From: CAZYJR01 sp964647905
GTDB taxonomy: Bacteria; Desulfobacterota; DSM-4660; Desulfatiglandales; HGW-15
Direction: 5' to 3'
Assembly (NCBI GenBank): GCA_964647905.1
Contig: CAZYJR010000031.1
Span: 1-46,737, forward strand
DNA length: 46,737 bases
Shown piece after piece: positions 17,548 to 26,036 of the stretch. Numbering within the stretch: the stretch's first letter is position 1; the number at the start of each line of letters is the position of its first letter. The notes beneath the pieces are model-generated. The model did not search any database. It was not told where the DNA came from and saw only the letters and a program-made list of their open reading frames with translations. Position numbers and translations under genes: made by a program.

Positions 17548-18570
17548 TCACCTGAACGGAGAGGAGTACATCAGGCCGCCCTCTGTCCACAGGGCGTTCA
17601 GCCCGCGCTGCAGCCCCAGCTTGGTCTCAGGGCCCACGTTGCGCTCAAAGATCTCGCCGTAGTTGCCCACCTGCTTGATGATGTTGTACGCCCAGTCGTC
17701 CTCCAACCCCAAGGCCTTGCCCATACCCGGGGTGGTCCCCAGGAGGCGCTGGATCTTCGGGTTCTCGCTCTCGAGCATCTCGTCTACATTCTTGGAGGTG
17801 ATCCCCAGTTCCTCGGCCTCGATCAGGGCCATGACGCTCCAGTTGACTATGTCATACCACTCGTCGTCCCCGTGCCTGACCACCGGGGCCAGGGGCTCCT
17901 TGGATATGATCTCCGGCAGGATCACATAGTCCGACGGGTCGGGGGCCACCGCCCGGTGGGCCGCTAGCTGGGAAGAGTCCGATGTGAGGCAGTCGCACCT
18001 GCCGGCGAAAAAGGCCTTGTTCAGCTCAGAGGCCTGCTCTATGACCACCGGCTTCCACTCCATGTTTCGTGAGCGGAAGAAGTCGGCCGCATTCATCTCC
18101 GTCGTGGTCCCGGGAAGCACGCATACCGTGGCCCCGTCCAACTCGGCGGCGCTCTCCAGTCCCAGCTCCTTTGGGACCATGAAGCCCTGTCCGTCGTAGA
18201 AGTTGACATGCACGAAGTTGAGGCCGTTCGTGGTCTCCCGGGTCAGGGTCTGAGTGGTGTTCCGGCACAGGACGTCGATCTCCTTGGACTGGAGTGCGGG
18301 AAGGCGCTGGACCGCGGTGAGCGCGGTGAACTCCACCTTGTCCGCATCACCGAAGACCGCCGCGGCCACCGCCCGGGCGGTGTCCACGTCCAGGCCTCTC
18401 CACACGCCCTTCTCGTCGGGCATGCTGAAGCCGTAGACGTCGCCGTTGACTCCCGCCTTCAGGAATCCCCTGGCCTTTACCGCCTCGAGAGTCTCCCCGG
18501 CCGAAGCGGCTCCGGCGGCCGTGAAAATAATGACTACAGCGAGGATCATGCATTGTCTCAAGAGTCTCAT
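17548..18570 (-). CDS. aapJ: General L-amino acid ABC transporter, periplasmic binding protein
   Basis: This 340-residue protein has a signal peptide (MRLLRQCM to about Ala24, cleavage near AASA-GET) and a type II periplasmic amino-acid-binding fold. The opening ETLEAVKARGFLKAGVNGDVYGFS and the later DVLCRNTTQTLTRE segment are typical of AapJ/BztA. It captures L-amino acids in the periplasm for AapQMP. The ATG at 18570 is chosen because GGAGGGG lies 4-5 bp upstream and the signal peptide begins there; the frame stays open 105 bp further 5' without similarity. Confidence 0.95.
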   Translation of the reverse strand: MRLLRQCMILAVVIIFTAAGAASAGETLEAVKARGFLKAGVNGDVYGFSMPDEKGVWRGLDVDTARAVAAAVFGDADKVEFTALTAVQRLPALQSKEIDVLCRNTTQTLTRETTNGLNFVHVNFYDGQGFMVPKELGLESAAELDGATVCVLPGTTTEMNAADFFRSRNMEWKPVVIEQASELNKAFFAGRCDCLTSDSSQLAAHRAVAPDPSDYVILPEIISKEPLAPVVRHGDDEWYDIVNWSVMALIEAEELGITSKNVDEMLESENPKIQRLLGTTPGMGKALGLEDDWAYNIIKQVGNYGEIFERNVGPETKLGLQRGLNALWTEGGLMYSSPFR

Positions 18571-18822
18571 TGTCCCCTCCTCCTTATGGTGGTTTGCGTC
18601 GCCCGCCCGGACGCGTCCGGACGGCACCCGTAACCCTCCGGAGCCTCCCTCAGGAGGCCCGAACCGCCTGATCACCCCCTGGGCGGGCAGGAAAAGGCCC
18701 GGAGCGGATCAAACCCGTACCCGCGGCAAGGACAGGGATTCCCGGCTCGATTTCACCGTAGATCTCGGTCAGGGACAGCAAGTCTCGATAGGGGTCCAGG
18801 GGTAACACTCCGTCACGATGAG

Positions 18823-18850
18823 AGGATAGACATTGTCTTTTGGATAACAA
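18823..18850 (-). promoter_or_regulatory. Candidate promoter of the aapJQMP operon
   Basis: Minus strand: TTGTTA (18845-18850), 16-bp spacer, TATCCT (18823-18828). It is the best sigma70-like match upstream of aapJ and predicts a leader of about 245 nt. Confidence 0.45.
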
Positions 18851-18893
18851 AGAATCCCCGCGATTTCAACAAAAACATATGCCTTGTTTCCCG

Positions 18894-18922
18894 TTGAACT
18901 CCCGCCCTCTTTGACCTATACT
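18894..18922 (+). promoter_or_regulatory. Promoter of the Gate-domain membrane protein gene
   Basis: Plus strand: TTGAAC (18894-18899), 17-bp spacer, TATACT (18917-18922). It predicts a start near 18929 and a leader of about 64 nt. It is divergent from the aapJ promoter, with about 43 bp between the two -35 boxes. Confidence 0.6.
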
Positions 18923-18992
18923 CCGTTTCCCGTCCCAGCCGCCCTTGAACAGGGGCAGGCCGTAAAGACCGCCGCAGTGGAGACCAAGCTCA

Positions 18993-19967
18993 ATGTATCA
19001 GCTTAGAGAGAGAACAGCCGCCCTGATAAAGGACGCCCTGTCCGTATCCTACCACCTGTTCAAGATCATGATACCGGTGCTGGTCGCGGTGAAGATACTC
19101 AAGGAGCTGGGACTCATAAAGTATCTGGCCGTTCCCCTCCGGCCGGTCATGGGCATGGTGGGGCTGCCGGCCGAGATGGGCCTGGTGTGGGCCACGGCCA
19201 TGCTTAACAACATATACAGCGCCATAATCGTGCTCCTGGCGCTGGTGGAGGACTCGCCGCTGAGCACGGCCCAGGCGACGGCCTTGGGGACCATGATCCT
19301 GGTGGCCCATACCCTGCCGGTCGAGCTCAAGATCGCCCAGAAGTCCGGCCCCAGGCTGCTCTTCCAGATGCTGGTCCGGATAGGAGGTGCCCTCCTGATA
19401 GGATGGGGCCTGAACCTGACCTACTCGGGTCTGGGCCTGCTCCAGGAACCGGCAAGGATACTCATAAGCCCGGAGGCGGCCGGCAGGACCGCTGAAGAGA
19501 CCCTGCTCTCCTGGGCGGCGCGCGAGGCCGTGAACCTGGTCTCCATCTTCGGCATAATCGTCGGGCTCCTGATACTCATGCGCATCCTGGAGAGATTCAG
19601 GATCATCGACCTGATGAACCGTTTGCTCAGGCCGGTCCTTAGTATAATGGGTATCGGACCCAAGGCCTCGGCCATCGCCATAATAGGAGTGACCCTGGGC
19701 ATATCCTACGGCGGGGGGCTGATCATCAAGGAGGCCCGTTCAGGCAGGGTGGACAAGAAGGACGTATTCTACGCACTCACCCTGATGGGTCTGGCGCACA
19801 GTCTTATCGAAGACACCATGCTCATGGTGATGATAGGGGGTGATCTCTCGGGGCTGCTGTGGGCCCGCCTGGCTCTGGCCCTGGGCTCTGTCTCCATCCT
19901 GGTGAGATTGACTTCCAGGCTCCCAGCGTCCTTCTGCGACCGATTCCTGTGGGGCGAACCCCGTTGA
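18993..19967 (+). CDS. Nucleoside recognition (Gate) domain membrane protein
   Basis: This 324-residue inner-membrane protein has two Gate-type segments (PF07670), about 15-125 and 175-290. Each has hydrophobic helices and small-residue motifs such as MLNNIYSA in the first half and GVTLGISYGGGLIIKEA in the second. Family members include spore maturation proteins SpmA/SpmB and relatives of nucleoside and ferrous iron transporters; the substrate here is unknown. No sporulation genes are nearby. It has its own promoter and converges with the 174-residue unknown gene (3-bp gap), so it is probably a single-gene unit. Confidence 0.88.
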   Translation: MYQLRERTAALIKDALSVSYHLFKIMIPVLVAVKILKELGLIKYLAVPLRPVMGMVGLPAEMGLVWATAMLNNIYSAIIVLLALVEDSPLSTAQATALGTMILVAHTLPVELKIAQKSGPRLLFQMLVRIGGALLIGWGLNLTYSGLGLLQEPARILISPEAAGRTAEETLLSWAAREAVNLVSIFGIIVGLLILMRILERFRIIDLMNRLLRPVLSIMGIGPKASAIAIIGVTLGISYGGGLIIKEARSGRVDKKDVFYALTLMGLAHSLIEDTMLMVMIGGDLSGLLWARLALALGSVSILVRLTSRLPASFCDRFLWGEPR

Positions 19968-19970
19968 CCC

Positions 19971-20495
19971 CTATCCCGATGCTTCGGCCAGCCCTACCGC
20001 CTCTTCCCTGAGAGAGGTCCTCTGTTCTTCCAGAAATTCCAACCAGTTGCGATCACTCCGGATATTGGGGCGGACCGCATCGCCTGATAGACCCTTTCTC
20101 CTTATCCGCTCGGCGAGCCTCTTCCCCGCCTCCGCCGCCTCCCGGTCCATACGCTCCCTATACTTGCCGAGGCAGGACAGGAAGGGAGGGGGATCCACTC
20201 CGGCCGCCTGCTCCATGAGATCTAAGAGGGGCCCCGGGACTTCTTCCGGATCCAGGCGCCCGGCGCACTCCCGCACCAGGCACCGGCGAGCCGGGTCGCG
20301 GGAATCACCCTCGAAGCTGTCCAGCTCTTCCCTGATCTTTTCCGTATCCAGCATCGAGTCCAGGTACTTTTGCACCAGACCCCGCACCTCCGCTTCCATC
20401 TCCCGGGTGCGAAAGGCCTGCTTCTCCTCCTCCGAAGGGACCATGTCCCGGGTCTTTTCCATTATGAGCTCGAGAGTGCTCTTTATCTCTCCCAA
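19971..20495 (-). CDS. Conserved soluble protein, unknown function
   Basis: This 174-residue protein is highly charged and mostly helical, with no signal peptide or membrane segment. The N terminus reads MGEIKSTLELIMEKTRDM; from memory, similar N termini occur in uncharacterised proteins of Desulfobacterota, but this was not checked. The start is TTG at 20495, supported by GGGAGG about 9 bp upstream. It follows the serine hydrolase gene by 31 bp and is probably the last gene of the serS operon. No known domain or catalytic motif was recognised. Confidence 0.7.
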   Translation of the reverse strand: MGEIKSTLELIMEKTRDMVPSEEEKQAFRTREMEAEVRGLVQKYLDSMLDTEKIREELDSFEGDSRDPARRCLVRECAGRLDPEEVPGPLLDLMEQAAGVDPPPFLSCLGKYRERMDREAAEAGKRLAERIRRKGLSGDAVRPNIRSDRNWLEFLEEQRTSLREEAVGLAEASG

Positions 20496-20526
20496 GGTTC
20501 GGTTCCTCCCTTGCCGGCCGGGCCCT

Positions 20527-21636
20527 TCAGAGGGCCCCTATTTCCTCCATGACCTTGTCGTGAAGCCTGGGCCTGAAATCCTGGATGCCGGTCCCCTCCC
20601 TGCCGGCATGGACCCTGTTGGACAGGAAGACCACCACCACGTCCTTGGCAAGGTCCATCCACAGGCTGGTGCCGGTAAACCCCAAATGCCCGAAGGTCCT
20701 GCCGGAGAAAAACCTGCCCGAAGCCGACCCTTCCCTGGAAGGCATGTCCCAGCCGAGGGCGCGCGCGCACCCCTCGATGCCTTCCTGCCGCCTCAAGAAC
20801 TCCCTGACGGTTGCCGGCTTGAAAACGTCTCTTCTCACGGCCAGGTAGTGGTCCCTCACCATGTGGGCGATTTCCAAGACTTCCCCGGCGGTCCCGAACA
20901 GGCCCGAGTGCCCGGAGTGTCCCCCCAGGGCCCAGGCGTTCTCATCATGCACCTCTCCCCTGAGGACGCGACCGCGCCAGGGGCAGTCCTCAGTGGCTGC
21001 GAACTCATCGGTGGAGAACTCCGGAGGGGCCTCCCTGTTCCAGAGGAAGGTCCGCTCCAGGCCCAGGGGCCGGTAGAAATCGGCCTCCACATACTCGGAG
21101 AGCCTCCTGCCTGATGCCTCCTCCACCACCCACTCCAGGAGCATGAAACCCAGATCGCTGTAAAGGCAGCCCCGGCCGGGCGGATAGACCTGAGGCTCGC
21201 CAAGGATCCACTTCCTGACCGCGTCCTTCCCGCTCCGGGGGCTGTATCTTTCCAGTTCCCGGTAGTACGGCCGCCAGCCAGGTAGCCCGGCTCCGTGGGC
21301 CAGGAGAAGCCTAGGGGTCAAAGACTCTCGGCCTGCGGGCAGGTCATTGCCGGGAATAATCTCACCCAAGGGCTGATCCAGGCCGATCCGGCCCTGGTCC
21401 ACCAGGCTCATCACAGCCAGGGTCGTCGCCAGGGGCTTGGTCAAAGAGGCCAGGTCAAAGATGGTTCCGGGACCCACGGCCGAACTGCCGGCCTCTTTGC
21501 CGCATGTCCCCGCGTCCACACGCATCACGGTCTCGCCGTTCCTGGCCACAGCCATGGCGGCTGCGGTGAATATGCCTTCCCGGATACCCTGCTCCAAGAG
21601 CTCCCTCACCCGGGTGTCGTCCATCTCCATCATCAT
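20527..21636 (-). CDS. Serine hydrolase of the class C beta-lactamase-related family
   Basis: This 369-residue protein has the penicillin-recognising fold: SxxK in FDLASLTKP near residue 65, the YxN-equivalent tyrosine in CLYSDLGFML, and an HLGFTGTS segment in place of KTG/HTG. Such proteins include D-aminopeptidases, esterases and PBP4*-like enzymes; true beta-lactamase activity is not implied. No signal peptide is evident, so it is probably cytoplasmic. The ATG at 21636 is preferred because AAGGAG lies about 9 bp before it; GTG at 21663 is the alternative. It follows the M20 hydrolase by about 42 bp, and both might act on peptides or cell-wall fragments. Confidence 0.88.
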   Translation of the reverse strand: MMMEMDDTRVRELLEQGIREGIFTAAAMAVARNGETVMRVDAGTCGKEAGSSAVGPGTIFDLASLTKPLATTLAVMSLVDQGRIGLDQPLGEIIPGNDLPAGRESLTPRLLLAHGAGLPGWRPYYRELERYSPRSGKDAVRKWILGEPQVYPPGRGCLYSDLGFMLLEWVVEEASGRRLSEYVEADFYRPLGLERTFLWNREAPPEFSTDEFAATEDCPWRGRVLRGEVHDENAWALGGHSGHSGLFGTAGEVLEIAHMVRDHYLAVRRDVFKPATVREFLRRQEGIEGCARALGWDMPSREGSASGRFFSGRTFGHLGFTGTSLWMDLAKDVVVVFLSNRVHAGREGTGIQDFRPRLHDKVMEEIGAL

Positions 21637-21678
21637 AGAGCGGTTCTCCTTCTCCGGGCCCACTCGGCCCGAAGATCA

Positions 21679-22869
21679 TCATTCCAAGCCTTGGTAGAGT
21701 GCTGCAAAGACCTTGGCGTCCTGGAGCACGTCCTGGAGAAGGCAATACTCGTTGGGCTGGTGTGCGGTGTCCTGGACGGTGAGCCAGACCGCCGCAGGAA
21801 GGCCCGCCTTGCGGAAGAGCGCGGCCACAGTGCCGCCCCCGATTCCCTGCGGCTCTGCCAGACGGCCGGTCACCGCCTCTATCGCCTCCTTGAGCGCCCC
21901 CACCACCGGGGCGTCCACCGGGGTGGGCTCGGCCGCGTCCTCCCGGTGAAACGCCTCCACCTCCACCCTCAGATCGGATTCCTCGGCCACCCGGGAGGCT
22001 ATCTCCCTGGCCGCCTCTATGACCTGGTCCAGCGGGTACTCCGGCAGGACCCTGCAGTCAACGTAAAACCGGTCCTGTCCCGGGATGGTGTTTACGTTGG
22101 GCACATTGGCCTCGATCTTGGTGGGTGCGAACGTGGATCCCGGGGGCGCGAACAGGGGATCCACTGCGTCGAATCGGCGCTCCAGCTCCGAGAGGGCCGT
22201 TATGAGCCTCGCCGCTCCCACCAGTGTGTTCTTCCCCTTGTGCGGCCTGCTCGCATGACACTGGAGGCCGTGTACCGTGAAGCGCAGCCACAGCATGCCC
22301 TTCTCGGCCACCTCTATCATGGTCCCCTGCTCGTTCCCTCCGTCAGGGACCACTATCCAGTCCCGGGGACTGAAAAGGTCCCTCCTGTGCTCCAGGAGGT
22401 AACCCAGGCCGTAGCGGCTTCCGGTCTCCTCATCCGCCACCATGGCCAGCCCCACCGGGCGCCTGAGCTCCTCGCCCGCCTCTCTTACCGCTCTCAGCGC
22501 CAGGAGGGAGCTCACTATGGCGTGCTGGTTGTCCTCCACGCCCCTTCCGTATATCCTGCCGTCCTCCACCCGCACCCGGTAAGGATCCCCGTCCCAAAGC
22601 TCCATACCCCCGGGTGGGACAATGTCCAGATGGCTCAGTACCCACACGGTGGGGCCGGGGCCGGAGCCGTTCCATCGCGCGATCACATTGGGCCGGTAGC
22701 CGCCCGCAGCCCTCTCATCCGGGGCCTGCACCGTTTCCAGCTCGTCGGGGTCCAGTTTCCCCAGCTCCCGCTCCACCAGCTCGGCCTTTTCGTGCTCCCC
22801 GGTGCCACCGTTTTCAGGCCCCAGGGCGACCCTGGAGGTGAGCTCCGACTGGAGCCTTATCACTTCTTC
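21679..22869 (-). CDS. M20 family metallo-hydrolase, N terminus lost in assembly gap
   Basis: The visible 396 residues cover nearly all of a zinc-dependent M20 peptidase or deacylase (ArgE/DapE/CPG2 group). LSHLDIVPPG carries the first metal-binding His and catalytic Asp, GRGVEDNQHA the bridging Asp, ADEETGS the catalytic Glu pair, and CHASRPHKG lies in the dimerisation region. The last metal His is in DTAHQPNEY. The substrate is unknown. The 5' end, including the start codon, lies in the N run at 22870-22969; by family length only about 10-25 residues are missing. The frame is open across the Ns into glmS by chance, and this is not a fusion protein. Confidence 0.88.
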   Translation of the reverse strand, partial: EEVIRLQSELTSRVALGPENGGTGEHEKAELVERELGKLDPDELETVQAPDERAAGGYRPNVIARWNGSGPGPTVWVLSHLDIVPPGGMELWDGDPYRVRVEDGRIYGRGVEDNQHAIVSSLLALRAVREAGEELRRPVGLAMVADEETGSRYGLGYLLEHRRDLFSPRDWIVVPDGGNEQGTMIEVAEKGMLWLRFTVHGLQCHASRPHKGKNTLVGAARLITALSELERRFDAVDPLFAPPGSTFAPTKIEANVPNVNTIPGQDRFYVDCRVLPEYPLDQVIEAAREIASRVAEESDLRVEVEAFHREDAAEPTPVDAPVVGALKEAIEAVTGRLAEPQGIGGGTVAALFRKAGLPAAVWLTVQDTAHQPNEYCLLQDVLQDAKVFAALYQGLE

Positions 22870-22969
22870 NNNNNNNNNNNNNNNNNNNNNNNNNNNNNNN
22901 NNNNNNNNNNNNNNNNNNNNNNNNNNNNNNNNNNNNNNNNNNNNNNNNNNNNNNNNNNNNNNNNNNNNN
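22870..22969. other. Assembly gap (100 N) between glmS and the M20 hydrolase
   Basis: A run of exactly 100 N. GlmS normally continues about 55-60 residues beyond the last visible codon and the M20 gene needs a start region, so the real gap is probably above 200 bp and 100 N is a placeholder. Confidence 0.95.
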
Positions 22970-24624
22970 TCGTCCCCCTGGGTCGCGATGGCTATCACCG
23001 GGCCTTTGCGGCTCTTTATCTCCTGGATGTTGTTGATCATCTTCTCGTACATGGCGTCCCTGGGCACAATGGCCACGGTGGGCATGTCCGGGCTGATCAG
23101 GGCTATGGGGCCGTGCTTCATCTCGCCAGCAGGGTAGCCCTCTGCATGGATGTAGGAGATCTCCTTGAGCTTCAGGGCCCCTTCCATGGCTATGGGATAC
23201 TGGTATTTCCTCCCCAGGAACAGCCAATTGCCGCACTTGAAGTACTTCTCTGCTATGGCCTGGATGTGGTTGTCCTGGCTCAGTACCCGGGTGACCAGCC
23301 CGGGGAGTTCTGAAAGGGCCTTTATGGCCTCCACGCCCTCGGTAAGGGACAACTTCTGGTGGCGTCCCAGGAGCAGGGCCAGCAGGGTCAGGATGGTGAG
23401 CTGGGAGATGAAGATCTTGGTGGAGGCCACCCCGATCTCAGGCCCCGCATGGTTGTATATGCCCGCCTCGGTATCCCTGGAGATGGAGCTCCCCACCACG
23501 TTGACTATCCCCAGGAGCCGCGCCCCCTTTCGCCGGGCCTCCCGCATGGCGGCCAATGTGTCCGCCGTCTCCCCGGACTGGCTGATTCCGATTATGAAGG
23601 TATTCGGAGGGAAGTTGAGCTTGCGGTACCTGAACTCCGAGGCCAACTCCACCTCCACGTCGATCTCGGTCAACTCCTCGAAGACATACCTGCCCACGCA
23701 ACCCGCATAGTACGAGGTGCCGCAGGCGACTATCACCAAGTGACGGGACTCCTTCAGATCGTTCCAGACCGGCATTATACCGCCCAGCTTGGGCACCCCC
23801 TCGCCGGGCTCCAGCCGCCCCCTGACCGCATTCCTTATGGTCTCGGGCTGTTCGTATATCTCCTTTAGCATGAAGTGAGGAAAGCCGTTGAGCTCGGCGT
23901 CCTCTGGCCTCCACTCCACGGTCTCGGCGGCTCGCATCACGGTCTTGGCCTGTGCAGTGGAAATGGTGAATCCCTCCGCGGTCAAAAGGGCCATCTCATT
24001 GTCGTTCAGATGCACCACCTGGTCCGTGTACCTGACCATGGCTGCTATGTCCGAGGACCCGAAGTGGCCTTCGTCCCCCACGCCGATGATCAGGGGGCTC
24101 CCCCGCCTGGCCACGGCCACCTGCCCGGGCGCGTGCCTGTGGACCACGGCTATGCCGAAGGTCCCCTCCAGCTCCTCCATGGCCCGCCTCACCGCCTCTG
24201 CCAGGTCCCCGTCAAAGTAGCGGCCTATGAGGTGGGCTATCACCTCGGTGTCCGTATCCGAGTTGAAGGGCGTCCCGGCCTTCTCCAGGCGCTTCTTCAA
24301 CTGCTCGTAGTTCTCTATGATCCCGTTGTGGACCAGGAACACGTTGCCCTCGGCGTCCGTATGCGGGTGGGCGTTCCTCTCCGTGGGTTCCCCATGAGTG
24401 GCCCAGCGGGTGTGGGCTATCCCCGAGGTCCCCGGTATCTCCACGCCCTGGATCTTCCGCTCCAATTCCACTATCTTGCCGGCGGTTCGGTACCAATCGA
24501 TTTGGTTGCCCGACTGAACGGCAAGCCCCGCCGAGTCGTATCCCCTGTATTCCAACCGCTTGAGCCCCTCGATCAAAATGGGCTCGGCCTTCTTCGAACC
24601 TACGTATGATATTATCCCGCACAT
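22970..24624 (-). CDS. glmS: Glutamine--fructose-6-phosphate aminotransferase, C terminus lost in gap
   Basis: This enzyme makes glucosamine 6-phosphate from fructose 6-phosphate and glutamine, the first step to UDP-GlcNAc for peptidoglycan and lipopolysaccharide. The visible 551 residues include the N-terminal glutaminase domain (Cys2 nucleophile in MCGIISYVG, with the LEYRGYDSAG motif) and both SIS isomerase domains; ISQSGETADTLAA and ATKIFISQ-type segments mark the sugar-phosphate site. Full GlmS is about 608-610 residues, so roughly 58 are hidden by the N run. It starts 65 bp after the PBP gene in the serS operon. Confidence 0.95.
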
Positions 24625-24689
24625 GGCTCCATGGTCCTTTCCCTCAGGAGGCGCCCGGCGGGCGGACTCCCGATACGATCAGTCCTCCT

Positions 24690-26036
24690 TCATGAGGAGT
24701 AACGGTGTTCCAAGATGTACCGGGCCAGGTCCTTGGCCCTGATACCCAGCTTTTTCCCGTGGACCGCCAGCACAGTGATCACCACCGGGGCCCGACCATC
24801 CTCGGGGAGTGCGTAGGCGCTCACCCAGTCGAACTTGTACCTGTCTTCCTTGTCGTTGATGGTGCCGGTCTTCGCGCCCAGCTCCATCCCGGCGAAGGAC
24901 TTCTTCCTGAGCAGGGGCGCAAAGGCCTTGCGGCAGGTCCCTTGCTCCACAGTGGCCTGCATCAGCCCCCGCATCTCCAGAGCGGTCTCCTCCCGGATGG
25001 GTTGCGCCAGCGGGGCCGGTTCCGCCCTATAGAGCTCCTTGCCTGTTGCGTCCACCACCCTGCCGACGACCCAGGGCCGCATCATTACGCCTCCATTGGC
25101 CACGGCCGCGGTCATCAAGCAGGCGTGCACCGGGGAGATTAGCGTCCGCTTGTTGAAACCGGACGCGATCTCGGCCAAACCGAACGGATCGTCCGGCACT
25201 TCAATACGACTGGGCTGCAGGGGAAGCTCCAGAGGAATGGAGGCGTTGAAGAGGAACTTGTCCGCATACCGCCCGAGGAGCTCCTTGCCCAGGTGGTAGA
25301 TCCCTATCCTCCCGAACACAGGGTTGATGGAGCTGGAAAAGGCCCTCTTGAAGGATATCTCGTGCGTGTAGCGCCCGCCGATCGCCTCTTCCAGTTGGCT
25401 CTTGTACAGGGTATACCTGCGGCCGCGGTAATGCAGGGGACTTCCGGGCTCAAACCCCTTGGCCTCTATGGCCGCGGCTGCCGCCACCATCTTGAAGAGG
25501 CTGGCCGCGGGATATTCCGCCTTGAGACAAAGGTTTTCGGAAGCGCCCCCCTCCGAGCCCGCCCAACTCGCCATGGCCAGTACTCTTCCGTCCGTGGGGT
25601 CGATTGCCGTTACAGCGGCCTTATGGGTGAGGGAGCGACTCAGCAGGTTCAGGATATAAGCCTGAAAAGACTGATCCAAGCCGGTTTCCACCGTCAGAAT
25701 CCCGCCCTCGGCCTCCACCGCGTACTTGCCGCCCATAACCTCCGGCCCTTTTAACTGCGCCGGCCGGAGAAGAGAGGAAAGGTCCTCGTGGAGCAGGCGA
25801 TCCCTCGCCTGATGCGCGGCCTCGGCCTCCTGCTCCGGCTTCGGCGGGTCCAGGCTCAGGTGGGCGAAAATCCAGGAGCCCGAGACAAAAAGAGCCGCAA
25901 GCAGTGTGAAAGCCGCCGCCCCATAAAACCCCAGCAGGGGAAGCCTGGACCGGAGATACCCCTTCCGGGAGGCCCTCTTTAGTCGTCTCTGATAGTCACG
26001 CCAGCTCTTGGACTGCTCAGCCCACGAGTCTTTCAT
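24690..26036 (-). CDS. Membrane-anchored penicillin-binding transpeptidase domain protein
   Basis: This 448-residue protein has a basic cytoplasmic N terminus, one membrane helix (about 35-58) and a periplasmic transpeptidase domain (about 140-440). The active-site motifs are intact: Ser179-x-x-Lys182 (SLFK), Ser236-x-Asn238 (SIN) and Lys389-Thr-Gly. There is no glycosyltransferase domain and the N-terminal region is shorter than in class B PBPs such as FtsI, so it is an atypical monofunctional peptidoglycan cross-linking enzyme. Its ATG overlaps the serS stop by 4 bp (ATGA), implying translational coupling, and glmS follows. Confidence 0.9.
   Translation of the reverse strand: MKDSWAEQSKSWRDYQRRLKRASRKGYLRSRLPLLGFYGAAAFTLLAALFVSGSWIFAHLSLDPPKPEQEAEAAHQARDRLLHEDLSSLLRPAQLKGPEVMGGKYAVEAEGGILTVETGLDQSFQAYILNLLSRSLTHKAAVTAIDPTDGRVLAMASWAGSEGGASENLCLKAEYPAASLFKMVAAAAAIEAKGFEPGSPLHYRGRRYTLYKSQLEEAIGGRYTHEISFKRAFSSSINPVFGRIGIYHLGKELLGRYADKFLFNASIPLELPLQPSRIEVPDDPFGLAEIASGFNKRTLISPVHACLMTAAVANGGVMMRPWVVGRVVDATGKELYRAEPAPLAQPIREETALEMRGLMQATVEQGTCRKAFAPLLRKKSFAGMELGAKTGTINDKEDRYKFDWVSAYALPEDGRAPVVITVLAVHGKKLGIRAKDLARYILEHRYSS

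Larger units (their letters stand above)
18571..18992. other. Divergent intergenic region upstream of aapJ
   Basis: These 422 bp hold no gene but do hold two opposed promoters (listed separately) and a leader of about 245 nt for aapJ. The leader contains a 14-bp perfect palindrome, CCGGACGCGTCCGG (18607-18620), and a hairpin GCCTCC-CTCA-GGAGGC (18643-18658). Either could be an operator or an RNA control element for amino acid uptake. Confidence 0.55.

Noticed and set aside
20527..21636. A beta-lactam resistance gene
   Set aside because: The motifs fit the broad class C-related hydrolase group, there is no signal peptide, and KTG/HTG is replaced by HLGFTG.
21679..24624. A 981-residue GlmS-M20 fusion enzyme
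   Set aside because: The join consists only of Ns, and both halves are incomplete at the gap in the way expected for two separate genes.
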